The notes below the pieces were generated by a model, which saw only the letters and a list, made by a program, of their open reading frames with translations, ran no database searches and had not been told where the DNA came from. Positions 12,852-24,600 of a stretch of 64,000 nt of DNA are shown piece by piece. Made by a program: the position numbers and the translations under genes. The DNA is taken from the NCBI RefSeq assembly GCF_027744825.2, contig NC_071345.1:7100001-7164000 (forward strand), given 5' to 3'. Position 1 is the stretch's first letter; each line of letters begins with the position of its first letter. Source of the stretch: Synchiropus splendidus. Lineage: Eukaryota; Chordata; Actinopteri; Syngnathiformes; Callionymidae.

Positions 12852-12863
12852 CAGCTAGGGGGC
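12852..12863 (+). promoter_or_regulatory. Weak candidate CTCF site
   Basis: CAGCTAGGGGGC followed by GCC matches the CTCF core at 10 of 12 positions, including the strongly constrained TAGGGGGC part. It points toward prox1, whereas the 818-831 site is on the opposite strand. Prediction by eye only. Confidence 0.3.
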
Positions 12864-13988
12864 GCCGTGGACAGACCCCACTCCACTCTCAGACAGTTTT
12901 ATCAACTGATGTTTTCTTCACTTCAATTGTTTTCCACTATTGCATCCTTCATGGTCGGTTCACCGTCTCAGCAGAGAGACTTAAAACAGACTCATGAAAA
13001 CGTGATGACCTTCATGAATCCCAAAAACTTCATCTTCATTGTCCCATGAACTTGTACATGAGAATCGCTGGGAGCCAGTCGCACACTGAGGCTTTCCTCC
13101 ACCGTATCCTTAATTGATTTTACATGCAACATCTGTGGATTGTCTCACTGAATGCTTTCTCTACGGACAGTGTGTAAATGACTCGGGATGACAATGTGTG
13201 TTTTGTCCCAGACCTCTTTTCTTGGCGACAAGCATTTCAATGTTCTTGCTTTGATAAGCGGTATCAGAGAGCATTCTTCCTCGCCCCCGCAGGACGATGG
13301 GTATTAGTGTTTTCTGAAGGGTCCGGAGTCCATTTCCTCCAAGAGAGCAAAGCTTATCAAAACACTTCCCCTCGGTCTGGCCTGCGTGCCATGTTGAAAG
13401 ATTAGAAACAGTGGCTTAATTTGAAGAGAGAGCTTTGGACCTATGGAGGAAGAAGAGAGCATCGTCCCTGGTGTTTGTTTTGGAGGAAGTGGATCCAGAC
13501 GTCCTCCATTGTGGACCTTCGCTGTGACATTTGTTTGTGGAAGAGCGAGGGCAAAAGAAAGAAATGGGACGTATTCTGGGGCTTTTCTCTTTTGCAGGAA
13601 TTAAACAAACGCAAAAAAGGGATGAAATCGGCTTAGACTGCTGAGACAAGTCCATCTAAGAGAATGCACAAAAGGAGGGGTGTAAACGGTGGATTCTTCC
13701 TGGCTAAAAACTTATCAAGCACAGGCTTTGTGCTCAATCCATTTAAGTGAGTCCCTAACACGCCCCTATTGTATGCCTTTAATGGTGGAAAAGTGACTTG
13801 TGCAGGGCTATCGCCTCTTCATGGGGATTAAAGCTAAGTGCTTAAGTTGTAGTGAAACCGGGATTTACTGATGGCAAAGAGAAAAGGGCGAGGGAGGGCA
13901 GGAAAAGGACCCTTACCAAGGATTTGTGTCAGGATCGCACTGTTCCTCTTGTCTGTGGCGGAGTTAAGAGAGGACAGCCAGGCTTGCA

Positions 13989-14042
13989 CGCACACACACA
14001 CACTAACACACACACACACACGCACACACACACACACACACA
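13989..14042. repeat. (CA)n microsatellite, interrupted
   Basis: A CA dinucleotide run of about 54 bases with single-base interruptions (CTAA and CG). Confidence 0.95.
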
Positions 14043-15287
14043 GGCTCACGAAACAATGCTTTTTAGTCCTTTACTCTTCATGTCTGCACTTTTCTTGTGA
14101 TCCCTTTTAGTCCTCTCTCTCTCCAACGCTCCCTCTCTCTTTTAATTATTTTCCAGCTGAAACGAAACTTGGCCCCGCAAGTGAGCGCTCCTGCAATTTG
14201 CGCTCTCGATCCTGCCAGAGTACGACTCAGTGCACCTTGGTTTTCTCGGAGCGACAAGCAAGAAAATGAGGGAAATGGCAGGAAAAATACTGTTAAATTA
14301 GAGTTGCAGATCAGTTTTCAATTCGAGTGAACAACACAGTCAACATGAGTGGAATTCGAGATTTATGAATCTTCCATCATAGATTTGGAACAATTTACGC
14401 ACCTTCCTTTTCTTTCATTGTTTCTTTAATTCCAAGAGAAATCAACCAACCAACTAACAGAATGTCATCTAAAAAATGCGATGTAAAAATATATAAAAAC
14501 TAGTTATTAGACTTGGCACACACAAAAAGTTTTTCCAAAAACAAAATAGTAAATATAATGTACATTTAAATGGGTTAGATATGTGCAATACGGAATGGTA
14601 GTTTCTAACATGAAATGGATTTAGAACAAGTCTTTGCCACCAACTGCTCTGCAGTTGAGGCTCCTCCATGGAGAATTTAGAACTTCCAGAAACAGGTTGA
14701 CTCAGATGGACTTTTCATTTCAGACCAAGAAGTGTTTATGAAGTTGTTCTTTTTTCTCCATTATTTCTAGATAGGAAGAAGATCTAGTGAACTTGTGAGA
14801 TGTGTGGTCTCCTGGGGGATGTGGAGGATTGACCCTGAACTTTCAAGAAGGACTGTGAACCTGCAACATTCACCTGTATTCAGTCTCAGACATTGTTTCA
14901 ACGCACTCTCAACACCACATCGCCTTCAACGCAAAACTCACTTGAAGATAGTCGCTACTTGATGCCTTGGAGGTGAGAATGGGTTGTTTGTTTATGACTT
15001 TACCCCATTAAGAAGATACACTTTGACTCTGTACTGTTAGCCTTGCATTAGCACTAGCCACTTACCTCTCGCACCAGTCTGGGAAACAACAGCAGGGGTT
15101 TGATAAACCAAGGCAGGGTCCTGATCCTGTCAAGCCATGCTGGTGCTCAGGTAGGAGGAAAACTGTGAATGGCTCTTCTTCAGGTGCACGATCAAAGGCA
15201 TCTTTGTCCTCCGACTTACCTCTTAATCTTCTGCTATATTTTACTTATTTATCTATTAATTTCTAAGGCAAGGCACTGCTATGTTTA

Positions 15288-15291
<4 letters not shown>

Positions 15292-15368
<77 letters not shown>

Positions 15369-15382
15369 TTTTTTTTTTTTTT
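15292..15382. repeat. (TA)n tract followed by poly-T
   Basis: About 76 bases of pure TA (15292-15367) followed by 14 T residues (15369-15382). The following sequence contains a short local repeat, ACCAATGCACAA. Confidence 0.95.
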
Positions 15383-15439
15383 CAAAATCTTCTTTCATTA
15401 AGGGACATTTAAGGGACAATAAACCAATGCACAACCAAT

Positions 15440-15556
15440 GAAACCAATGCACAAGACAAAAATGTCAGAGACAATGTCAGTTTTATAGTTTTACTGTGAC
15501 TCCAGGAGGGCCACATAAATACAGTCATTTGGCCCCCGGGCCGCACTTTGACCAGG
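15440..15556 (+). mobile_element. hAT-like right-end fragment
   Basis: TGACTCCAGGAGGGCCACAT and then TTTGGCCCCCGGGCCGCAC and TTTGACCA match the right end of the hAT-like elements at 4655 and 16492. The left part may be obscured by the neighbouring (TA)n expansion. There is no coding content. Confidence 0.6.
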
Positions 15557-16491
15557 TATGCTTTAAAAGAATCTAAATTTAACTTGAAACTGATGTGACG
15601 GTGGTTTTGTTATATTGTTCTTATGTAAATATCTTATTGCATAGCAAATATTGAGTGCAGCTACTCTAATCTTATTAAAGGTCTTGACACTGACATTATT
15701 TAGATTCTAATTTCAGTGCCCTCGTCGCGTGGAGTTGTACATGTCTGCCTTGCATCAACAGCCAGTGCTGATCCATTGTCTATCTGAGAGGTGATTTTGT
15801 GTCTTGCTGAAGGACGAGGATCCTCACTGAGGCGACTCAGCCAAAGTGCAGCGACCTTCAGACGGCACTCCCACGACACATGACGAAAGACGAGCGGCAA
15901 AGTGACAGGAACAGAAAGCATCTCCTTGAACAGTGCGTGTCTCTCCCTGTGCCAACACACGGCAGCAAGGTAAACCTAGGAGCACCTGTCCTTATTGTCA
16001 CGGACTCACCCGCACACCTTTCCCCTGAGCACACAACACCCAATACTGAGCAAAGATGGAGAAAAAGGACCAGCCCTGCGCGAGGCAGAGGACACCTAAT
16101 CAAATAAGGATGTCTTTTCTCTCACTAAGCCTTGAAATGCTCCTCAAAGCCGCTGAGGCCCATTGTGCGTCTCTACCTTTGTTGTGTTTTGTTTAAGCAG
16201 GCTGATGATTTTAATAATGATGATGATGATGGTCATGATGGCAATAGCTTGAGGAGAAGCAGCTGCTGCGGGGTTGAGAGCGCCGACAACAATGAGCGTG
16301 TTTACTTAAGAAAAGGTACACTTTGAACGTTCAAAGTGACGGCTGCCTCTCGGTGGCTGCCTGTCTGTCTTTCCGAGCCGCTCAGGTTGAGATTTTATGT
16401 TAGTTTCACAGCAACAATATGGTCCGGAGTTTATCCTGGATCAAAACATATTTGAATTAAAGTGGTCAGCCGTTGCAAGAGGACACCATGG
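15557..16491. other. Gene-free DNA
   Basis: No gene is recognised. A small GAT/ATG-rich run (about 16200-16245, TGATGATGATGATGG) is the only notable feature. Confidence 0.5.
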
Positions 16492-16963
16492 CAGAGGTGG
16501 GCAATTCAATTTCCTGAAGGGCCACATTGGAAACTGTAGCAGTTGTGAGGGGCCACCATCAAAAGAAAGACAGTGATGATGACAAAACATGAAAAATATC
16601 CTTAAGTAATAAGGACAAAATGAACCAAAGGAAATGAAATGCAAGAGTAAATATGCCATGAAACCTTTTGATATATTTCATTTTACATGCACTTAATTTG
16701 AATGTAAAATCAACTATGGACCAGACGTTCAAGATTAAAAAGCAATTTATTTCAAAATATATTTTCAGTACTCCTTCAATGTATTTTGAGGAACAAGAAA
16801 AAAACAAGGCCTATGAAAAGAAGATATGAACAGGTCATATTTACTGCTGAAGTGGTGGTGGTGACTAAAAGAGAAAGAACAAAAAATTATTATTATAATT
16901 TTAGTCTGACGTCAAACTGACCACGAAAACACTAGCATCGGGCCACATATGGCCCCCGGGCCG
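16492..16963 (+). mobile_element. Non-autonomous hAT-like transposon, second copy
   Basis: It begins CAGAGGTGGGCAATTC and ends ATATGGCCCCCGGGCCGCAC, with the interior block TTTAGTCTGAC shared with the 4655-5059 copy (TTTAGTCTGACCTCATGAGG there). The two copies are in the same orientation. The right terminal repeat is incomplete. A possible imperfect flanking duplication, CACCATGG versus CACTATGG, would need the element to end slightly earlier. Confidence 0.7.
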
Positions 16964-18030
16964 CACTATGGTGTCATTGGGTCACAGTTCTGGGCGTCGA
17001 CAGCAAATTGAAGACATAAAAAAACTTGTGTTCTCCCCTTGGATTATTAATATTTTTTGGCATAATTTTATTCAATAAATTGTATTACTTAGTTTACTAT
17101 TTATGAGTTTATATATGCATTTATGTATTATTTTTACTTGTAATATATGCTATATTACACAATGTAATCTATACTATTCCTTAATTTTAACTTTTTTCTC
17201 ATATTGTACTTTCTTTGTAATGTATTATATAATGCATTTTGTCCTATATCTACCCCTCCACCCCCCTTCTTTTATTTTTCATCATTGCACCAGCATTACT
17301 GGCCATCAGTTTTAAAATATTCCTTCCTGAAAATGAATCATGCTTTAAGTATTCTTTGTAGTATTCTGTTGTAGAAGTAGTAGTAACTCTGCTGTAGTTT
17401 CATATGCTGGGCTATAAAGACGACCTCCAGCTTGTCATGGAAGGTTTATTTAAAAGAGTTGAGAAAGTACTTGGAATACATTCAATACAAATGAATACAA
17501 TACAAATGGTTCAGAGTGTGTACTATTCATAAACGAAAGACAGAGATGGATGGCACTTTTCTGGAACTACAATTGTCAGGGGACCCGAGTTTGTTTTTGC
17601 AGTCGTGCAACTCAGTTTATTGAATTAACCATTGTGAGTTTGCTCTGCTGCACCAGTGAAAGGAAGTCAATAGGCTCAGCCTCATACAGCAACTGTCAGT
17701 CGCTGCTGCCTAAGTAACAGGAAGTGACACCACAGACTTGGAGAAGAGCCACCAAATGATGGTCTTCAAAAAGAGTTGTGGAGAGGTTCTGAAACAAAGG
17801 TTGGAAGGTCACATGGTTTTTGGAGGTGGAGGGGTGAGGAAGTGCTGGACGATGAGGAGCCAATGAGGTTCAAGGATGTGGAGCATGAAGAAGACAGGTG
17901 TGACTCACGAGGAAGATCAAGCTCGGCTCTGGTGGAGGACTTGCTTTCCCTGATGGGAAACGGAGGAAGAAGAAGAAGTCAGCAATAGGCTCGGTGCATT
18001 TTTATGTGCTGTAGAACAAACACCTCATAC
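16964..18030. other. AT-rich gene-free DNA
   Basis: Low-GC DNA, especially 17040-17330, with no recognisable gene. A 70-codon open frame at 17776-17988 has biased GA-rich composition and no known domain. Confidence 0.5.
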
Positions 18031-18095
18031 CATAATAAAGCTTTATTTATATAGCACTTGTTATAAGGCTGCTCACAAAGCGCTTCAAGTATAGT
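18031..18095 (+). repeat. Short teleost retroposon-tail repeat
   Basis: The string AGCTTTATTTATATAGCACT, followed about 20 bases on by CACAAAGCGCTTCAAG, is a very common fish repeat associated with LINE/SINE 3' tails. Only this short fragment is recognisable. Confidence 0.6.
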
Positions 18096-19046
18096 CGGAA
18101 ACAGAAGAGGAACTTGTGAGAACAGGAAGTTTTAAATTCACACTACTGTTGGGGAAGATCTCATATCAAAGCAAGTGCCCAGATTGTATCAAGCATTTTT
18201 ATTTTATTGTTTAACTTAACTTTTGAGCTGCCAATCCATTTTTTGTGGATGTAAAGATATATGCATTGATATTTGCTGTGGAAGGTGCCCCAGCTCTTTT
18301 AAGGTCCCTATTGTTCCCTAAGGTTGCGTCAGCTTCCCGACGGTCTCCAGGATCTGCTGTCCCTTCGCCATGGCGACAGAGATATTTTCGCCCTACTTAA
18401 GCTCCAGATGCTGTGAGGCTCCTTGCACTGGCACTGCAGCAAGAGGGCCAAAGAGGTTAATGCACCCAGAGAGGGAGACGCAACCAGCTGTTGGCCTTCT
18501 AATGTTTAAAACCTCCTCCCCGCCGACCATCCCATTCTTATTCCCTCCCTCCTCCCTTCAAAAGGAAGAAAGCCCTGGCAATAAACAGCGCTCAAATGGT
18601 GAAACATCTGCTGGAAGCATTTCAGTGCGGCCAAGAGCATCTTAACTCTCCTGAGCAACAATATCAGGCCATTTTCTGGGCAGGGGCGACGGGGACTTAG
18701 GAGGAGATAAGAGGAGATAATGGTCGGATGAAGGACTTGAGGGGGGGCTGTAAATGCACAATCAGGGTATTTGTAGAGAAATGGGAGTAAGTGGGAGGGA
18801 GGGCTGGAGAGAATCTTGAAGGCCAAGGTAAAGTGCTCCCACATTAGCATCTTAACTATCATGTTGACAACAATGGCGCACACATTCTGACATCCGTCGC
18901 TCAACAACGGAAAGATTTTGAAAATGTATTTCTCATAATATATGTTTGAATCATATTTTTATGAAGACGACACAAACGCCCATGATTGATGAGCATGTGT
19001 GGGTTTAAGCTAGTCGAGATTCATGTTTGTGAATGTGCCATGAGGA
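18096..19046. other. Gene-free DNA
   Basis: No gene is recognised. GC-richer unique sequence lies at about 18300-18680. Confidence 0.5.
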
Positions 19047-19135
19047 AAATGTGTGTCAAACTCATGGTCCGGCGGCCAAATGTGGTCTGCCCCCTCTATT
19101 TATGTGGCCCGCGAGAGATTGAAGTACTATTTTGA
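19047..19135 (+). mobile_element. hAT-like terminal fragment
   Basis: GTGTGTCAAACTCATGGTCC, then GGCCAAATGTGG and ATGTGGCCCGCG, resemble the same vertebrate 'TCAAACTC...GGCC' terminal family seen at 11455 and 59524. Confidence 0.55.
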
Positions 19136-19188
19136 AACAAACAAAATGTATGGTTAAAGATTAAAGATTGAAGCAATATATGAATATG

Positions 19189-19190
<2 letters not shown>

Positions 19191-19273
<83 letters not shown>
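19191..19273. repeat. (TA)n tract
   Basis: About 83 bases of pure TA dinucleotide. It creates spurious YIYIYI frames. Confidence 0.95.
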
Positions 19274-19276
<3 letters not shown>

Positions 19277-19315
19277 TGGCTGCTTAAAGAACTTTCAGAG
19301 TTCTTTAAGCAGCCA
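19277..19315. repeat. Perfect 17-base inverted repeat (hairpin)
   Basis: Arms 19277-19293 (TGGCTGCTTAAAGAACT) and 19299-19315 (AGTTCTTTAAGCAGCCA) are exact reverse complements around the 5-base loop TTCAG. The hairpin sits 3 bases after the (TA)n tract. No pairing continues beyond the 17 bases, so it is short for a microRNA precursor. It may be a cruciform-forming repeat or a relic of a transposon end. Confidence 0.85.
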
Positions 19316-20343
19316 GCAGAGCAGTAAGCAGAGTTTTCAGAGTCTGGTGAAAGCGTCAAGATCACTTACCCATTTAACTTGACTGTGTACGCAACAGAGG
19401 CTTGGGAACAGTGCAACAATATTAGATATAATATTAAGATTTAACATTCAAAAACATGAAATCAAACACAATATTTTTGCTCTGGTGAAATGGCTTCGCC
19501 CTTTAAAGTCAACTTTTATGTATCTAGAATCTCATATTTGATCCAAATGTCCTGTTCTGGTAAGGAGCAAAGGAGTCTTACCATAAACACACCTTTTTTC
19601 ATTTCCCATGTGATCTGTTACCTTTGGTCTTATTTACTGACATATTTTGGTGGAAAACCAATGAGCTTCTCGCTGAAAAGTATTGCAACATTATGGTCAC
19701 ATCTCAGGAGTCAAGCTCAAGGTCAAACCAAAGTCACGAAGGCAGTCGACTTGTACAGTGTTTGGTGTGTGTGTCTGTTGCCATGAATAAAGCGACACAC
19801 TTGCCCAGCTCAGCCTCATCACATGCTCTTGTCATGTACTCTGAAGTGAGAAGTAGCAACAGCTGGGGTCGCAACGGTGTCTGGACAGCCAAGGAGAGCG
19901 CGTGCGCGCCTTTTGTCACTTACCTTACATCCATGTCAGCAGTGGCTGCACGGGTGTGTGCCCGCGGTCCCATCATCTGATGTGTGTCGATGGCATTAGC
20001 GATTGTGTGGGTTCGTCTGTCAGTCCAGGCGCCGCCGGCCCTTATAAAAGCCCTTTGACACTCAGCTGTTTAGCGGCTCAAACGGTCTTTGCTCGGTGGA
20101 TTAATGGCACACACACGCGCAAAGACACCGGCACAGCCACACTGACCCCTGTGACATCTTCAGAACTCCACTCGGAATTTAACAAAGGGGTAACTTGCGA
20201 GAATGTGTCGGTGACTTTATCAGAGCCCATGTTGATGTGTCTGTGTCCTCGCGCACGTCGTTCAGCCGCCTGTTGAGGGCGTCCTGCTCCATTCGCTTCC
20301 CTCTCCTCTGCAATTTAACACTGTGGTGACAGGTGCTGCTCCA

Positions 20344-20374
20344 GGAGACAATAGAGCTCCTCCAGAGTTGGCAG
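20344..20374 (+). promoter_or_regulatory. 31-base motif shared with prox1 intron (copy 1)
   Basis: GGAGACAATAGAGCTCCTCC followed by AGAGTTGGCAG matches 56981-57011 at 27 of 31 positions. The core is partly palindromic (GGAG...CTCC) and contains ACAATAG, similar to SOX sites. No surrounding sequence is shared, which argues against an ordinary dispersed repeat. The function is unknown. Confidence 0.4.
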
Positions 20375-20385
20375 CAGAACTCCTG

Positions 20386-20404
20386 AAAAAAAAAAAAAAA
20401 AAAA
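20386..20404. repeat. Poly-A run
   Basis: Nineteen consecutive A residues followed by GAAAAG. Confidence 0.9.
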
Positions 20405-21111
20405 GAAAAGGCATTTATAATTCTGTGTGTGTGGAGAGGGAGAGAGGATCAAAACGAAAGCCCTCCAAATGTGCTCGCCCTGCGTTGTTTGGCCTAAATT
20501 CAGAGTCATGAGTGTTTTGAAACAGTGAGTTTGAGAAACAGGAGGTGAGGAGTGACGGCGCGAGCTCGAGTGGCTCTGGCTGGGAAGAGAGCTCCATAGA
20601 AAGATGGAGTGTGTGCTCCCTCCTCAAAGATCCTCGGGACTATAAAAAGGTGTTGCAGGTTTGGGGGCCATCTTTGCTGTGTGACTCAGCACACACGCAA
20701 AGATGGGATCAGTTCGGCAACAGCCAAACAATACAAAGCTCCTCGGCCAAATTGGATTCTGTGGCCCTGATTCAACATGTTTGACAACTTTGGAACGTTT
20801 ATTTTTAGTGGAAGTGTGATGTATGTTTCCTCGCTGAGGGCATGAACAAATAAAGATCACCTTTGGCCGCGCAGTCACGCCTGCTGATGAGATTCTTAGA
20901 AAGCGTTGCCTACAGTGGAGGTGTGTCATGTACCGTAGGTTGGTGCCAGGTGAGATTCCCTCGGGAATCCACGGGCTATTTGACATCATCCAACGTTGAA
21001 AGATGTAGGACAGGAAAGTTCAGGAGGTAGAAGAGGTCAGGCTTTTATTGGAGAGCCCCTAGTGGGCGTTTCAAGGAACAACCTTATTTTACTTCTTCTT
21101 TTTTGATGTTT

Positions 21112-21215
21112 CCTGTCAGGGGTTGCCACTGCAAGTCGGCCTCCTGGTCTCTTTTCGAGTCCTCCTCTAACACATCCTTGATCCTCATTGGCTGCCTTCC
21201 TCTACTCTTGATATC
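21112..21215 (-). mobile_element. Probable LINE 3' fragment (antisense)
   Basis: CAGGGGTTGCCACTGCAAGT, then CCTCCTCTAACACATCC and GGCTGCCTTCCTCTAC, follow the same order as the antisense LINE fragment at 30412-30910 (GGGGTGGCCACAGCGGATC, TCCTTCACCACC, GGCCTTCCTCTCC). It is strongly diverged and short. Confidence 0.45.
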
Positions 21216-21584
21216 TCACATGCTTTTTTGCCCAAAAATGTCCCTCCTCTCCACTTCAGTTTTGATTATCAATGACAGCGCTATAATCATTACCAGTCGA
21301 GGAGGACACCTCCCCTTAAGGTAGACCATTAAGGTGGACCGCTAAGCATAAAACGACATCATAGCCAACAGCGCCAACTGCTACCGCTGTCGTTTCCTCC
21401 TGTTCCGCCCTGGTGTAAAATTAAATGTCACATAATTGACACAGTTTGATACTGTAAATGCTTGGAAGGTTTTATTTATTGAGGTTTTTTCTTGCATCTG
21501 TTGAAGGCATCCTTCTCATTGGAATATCAATACCACTGTTTTCTTGGATGTTTCGACTAGATACTAGGACATGCTTGGGCAGGG

Positions 21585-21660
21585 GTGACCAACCAGTCAG
21601 AGGCTAAGAGCCACTGTGTTGCTGTTAAAGCACATGCCCGTGTTTCATAAGGTAGCCGCT
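21585..21660 (+). mobile_element. hAT/Charlie-like terminal fragment
   Basis: CAGGGGTGACCAACCAGTCA followed by GAGGCTAAGAGCCAC matches the start of common hAT-type repeats (CAGGGGTGGCCAAC...AAGAGCCA). I did not find the right end. Confidence 0.5.
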
Positions 21661-24600
21661 TCGCCTCCGCTATATCATATTAAAAAAATAATGCATTTTA
21701 CCATGATCCATTTTGAAATATCAAGCGACATGCGCCATTTATTTTATTTATTTATTGTTTTAGGTGGCTAATGGCAGCAATAACGTCGCCCCGGTCTGTG
21801 TGTGTGACTTCACCGCGATCAACATTGAATAATACGCGAAATACATGACATATGTTTAATTCAGAGAATGACAAAGTGAAATGTGGATCTGAGCGACTCT
21901 CTTCGGCATTGCTGCATGTCTGGTGAGTTAATGTTTCAAAGTTAAATGTCATTCAAAGCCTTCAAACAATATTTATTTTATAGCTTTCACTTTTTCGACT
22001 TTCGATCAACAGCAACTTAACCAAAACCGCAGCAGCCGCGCGTACTATTCATACCATTTCTGACATTTTGAAAAGGACTTTTTGCCACCTCCTTGATTAA
22101 GATAACCAGTCTGTCCGTCATCCTTGTGAAAGAAGGCGAGGCCCTGAGAACAGTGGAAAAACACGGAGGCGTTTTTTGTACCTGCTTCTTCTGACGTGCC
22201 AAAAAGGCAAAGACGTCCGTGCTCAGCTACATGCGTCTTTTGATACGTGCGCTGATCTCGTGAGTGGTGCCAGGTGCTCGGCCGGGCTTCAATCGCCAGT
22301 GAGGCTTCTGCTCAGGATAAACAGGGTCTTGTTCTCATCTCTCTGGGGGCCCGTAGTTTCCTGGTAGTCTTTGTAACAGGAGGAACACGACATCACAACA
22401 GCAACAAAGATCAAATATTTTGTGATCGCTGAGTCAGGATTAAGAAGAGTCAAGCACACTCAAGTGACAGATTGAGTTACAATGTGATACCGTTCCTCTA
22501 AGTTTGTTCCACCTTTTGAGACCAGCTGAAGAATAGCAAACACGTTGACTCTATCTAGTTTAGTGTGTTTGATCTTTCACTATGCCAGTGAGTTGCTCAC
22601 CAAAAATCCCCCGTTCGGTCTGCGATAACCTGCTGTCCATCCCCTCCCCCAGTTTCTGCCTTGCGCGGCAGGAAGCGGAGTAACTCAGACGTACTGTACT
22701 GTCCCTCGCGTCTGGGCCGGAACCAGGATGTGTTGCTAGGCGCAGGGATGATTGTGTCAGCACTTGCTGGCCGCTTCGTTTCCTTACAGGTGATCTCCTG
22801 AATGGACAATGACAGATATACATTTCCTGCTATTTTTCACTTCTGCAGGAGGGGATCAGAAAAACAAGGGACGCTCTGACCACGGGGCCACCTCTGCAAA
22901 CAAGCCGGCGCACAAAGACACAATCGGCCTGTCTGCCACGAAACCTCACGCTGACCCCGCGACCTCAGACTGCTGGTGCTTGTTGTGTCCAGTCCGTGTT
23001 GGTGTGAAGTGCGGGAGGAGGGTGAGGAAATATTGAGGAAGCCACTTTTGATTTCTGACGCGTTTGATGAACTTTGATGGGGTAGAAAGTTGAGCGGGGT
23101 GAGAGGGTGATGGCGTGCTGGGAGGGTGATGGCGTGTGGCAGGATGGCTGAGGTCGCGCCTTTGATTTATGAGGTTTGGCGTTGTATTAGTGGAGGAAAA
23201 AAAAGGGGACGTGGGGCGCTGAAGAGGGCTCACTATTTTTTGATTTATGACCCAGGTGATTAATGCCCAAGGATATTCGCTCTCGGAAAATGGCCGGACT
23301 GAAGTCGTGTTTTGCTACATGTCTGACAGGACGGAGCGATTTGGCCTCTTTTGTTCCACTATATAGGGGTCACACCTCCACTTGTCTGGATGTATGTGCT
23401 TTAAAGTTTGGAGAACATGAAAAGGATGATGGATGATGGGATATTATCATATTCAGATCGATTTGTCCATTTATAACTTGTGACTCAAACATCAAAAATC
23501 AGAAATTGAACTTGACGTCAGCTGTGCTTGCCTGGTTACAGCAGTGAGAATGAAGGGGAAGCCTTATAGCTAGTGAGGTCTGACTTGTTTACAGTTGACA
23601 ATTCAGGAAGTTAGTAGTGTCAGAGATGAAGTGAAGGAGGTCATATGGAGAGGAGGCCACACTGTAAAAAAGACGACAATCTTTTCAACAGAGTTAGAAT
23701 TCTTAATTGACTGAGCTAGAAAATTTCAATTCCAACCTTTTAACATTAAAATACATGTCAGACGAATAATATATGTCTCAATTATTTCAAATATGCGATT
23801 GTAAATGAGCAGAATGATCAATTGGTTGTTGGCACAACAAAATTGGAAAATTCCCATAATGCAGTTTTGATGTTGATCCATGAGGTTTTCCACTTTACAT
23901 AGCCAGGACCTGTGTTCCCGTGCGGTCAGCAGTGTGGTCACAGGAGTGGAGCTTCACGGTGAAAGTGCAGAACATATCTGGGATTTTGGAGGACACCATT
24001 GTCCTGGTGGATGTGCCAGGTCTTCCATCCGCACTTGGATACCTTTTTAGATTGCTCTCGATATCTCATATCCAAAGGCTCTCAAGTACACTTCTGAGAC
24101 ATTTCAACAGGTCTTCATGGAAACTGGTTCTGATTTTACACAATGTTTACGGTCGCTGCAGAAGAAACTCATTCTTTAAAGCAATGGAGTTGACAAATTG
24201 TATCTGTTCTTCTCAACCGTTCCACTGTTATTGGTTCCATCGTCTTGTTGGCTCATCATTTTCTTTCCTTTTTTAATCTTTATTCTACCATGTTATGGTT
24301 AACAACTAGACACGTGTCATTTTGGCACATTATTTTCTTTCAAATCTTTTTTTCTATTAAAGTGGACAGTCACATATAGTAACAAAATGAAGAATTAATA
24401 CCAATATCAATTCACTGAACAGCAGAAATGTAACGGTTCAACAATGAAATGTCACTTGAGAAAAAGAAAGAGACGCCAGGAAAAGGGAGACGTGTAAGGT
24501 TCAGGCATGAGGACATGGAGAGGATAGGTGTGACTAGGGAGGAACTGCTGACTGATGCAGTGTCTTCTGAGGCCACGGAAGTCGACAAGCTGCATCACCC

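Larger units (their letters stand above)
11938..15291. other. Gene-free DNA
   Basis: No gene is recognised. The stretch contains microsatellites (12405-12425 and 13989-14042), a CTCF-like motif (12852-12863) and otherwise unique sequence. Short frames near 13178-13655 have no recognisable domain. Confidence 0.5.
19316..21111. other. Gene-free DNA
   Basis: No gene is recognised. It contains a poly-A run (20386-20404) and the 31-base motif at 20344-20374 that recurs in the prox1 intron. Confidence 0.5.

Noticed and set aside
19277..19315. Possible microRNA precursor
   Set aside because: The stem is only 17 base pairs and pairing stops outside it, too short for a normal precursor.
23920..24276. 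Possible decayed coding sequence (118 codons)
   Set aside because: Parts look protein-like, but I recognise no family, and stops and frame changes interrupt it. A protein-level search would be needed.
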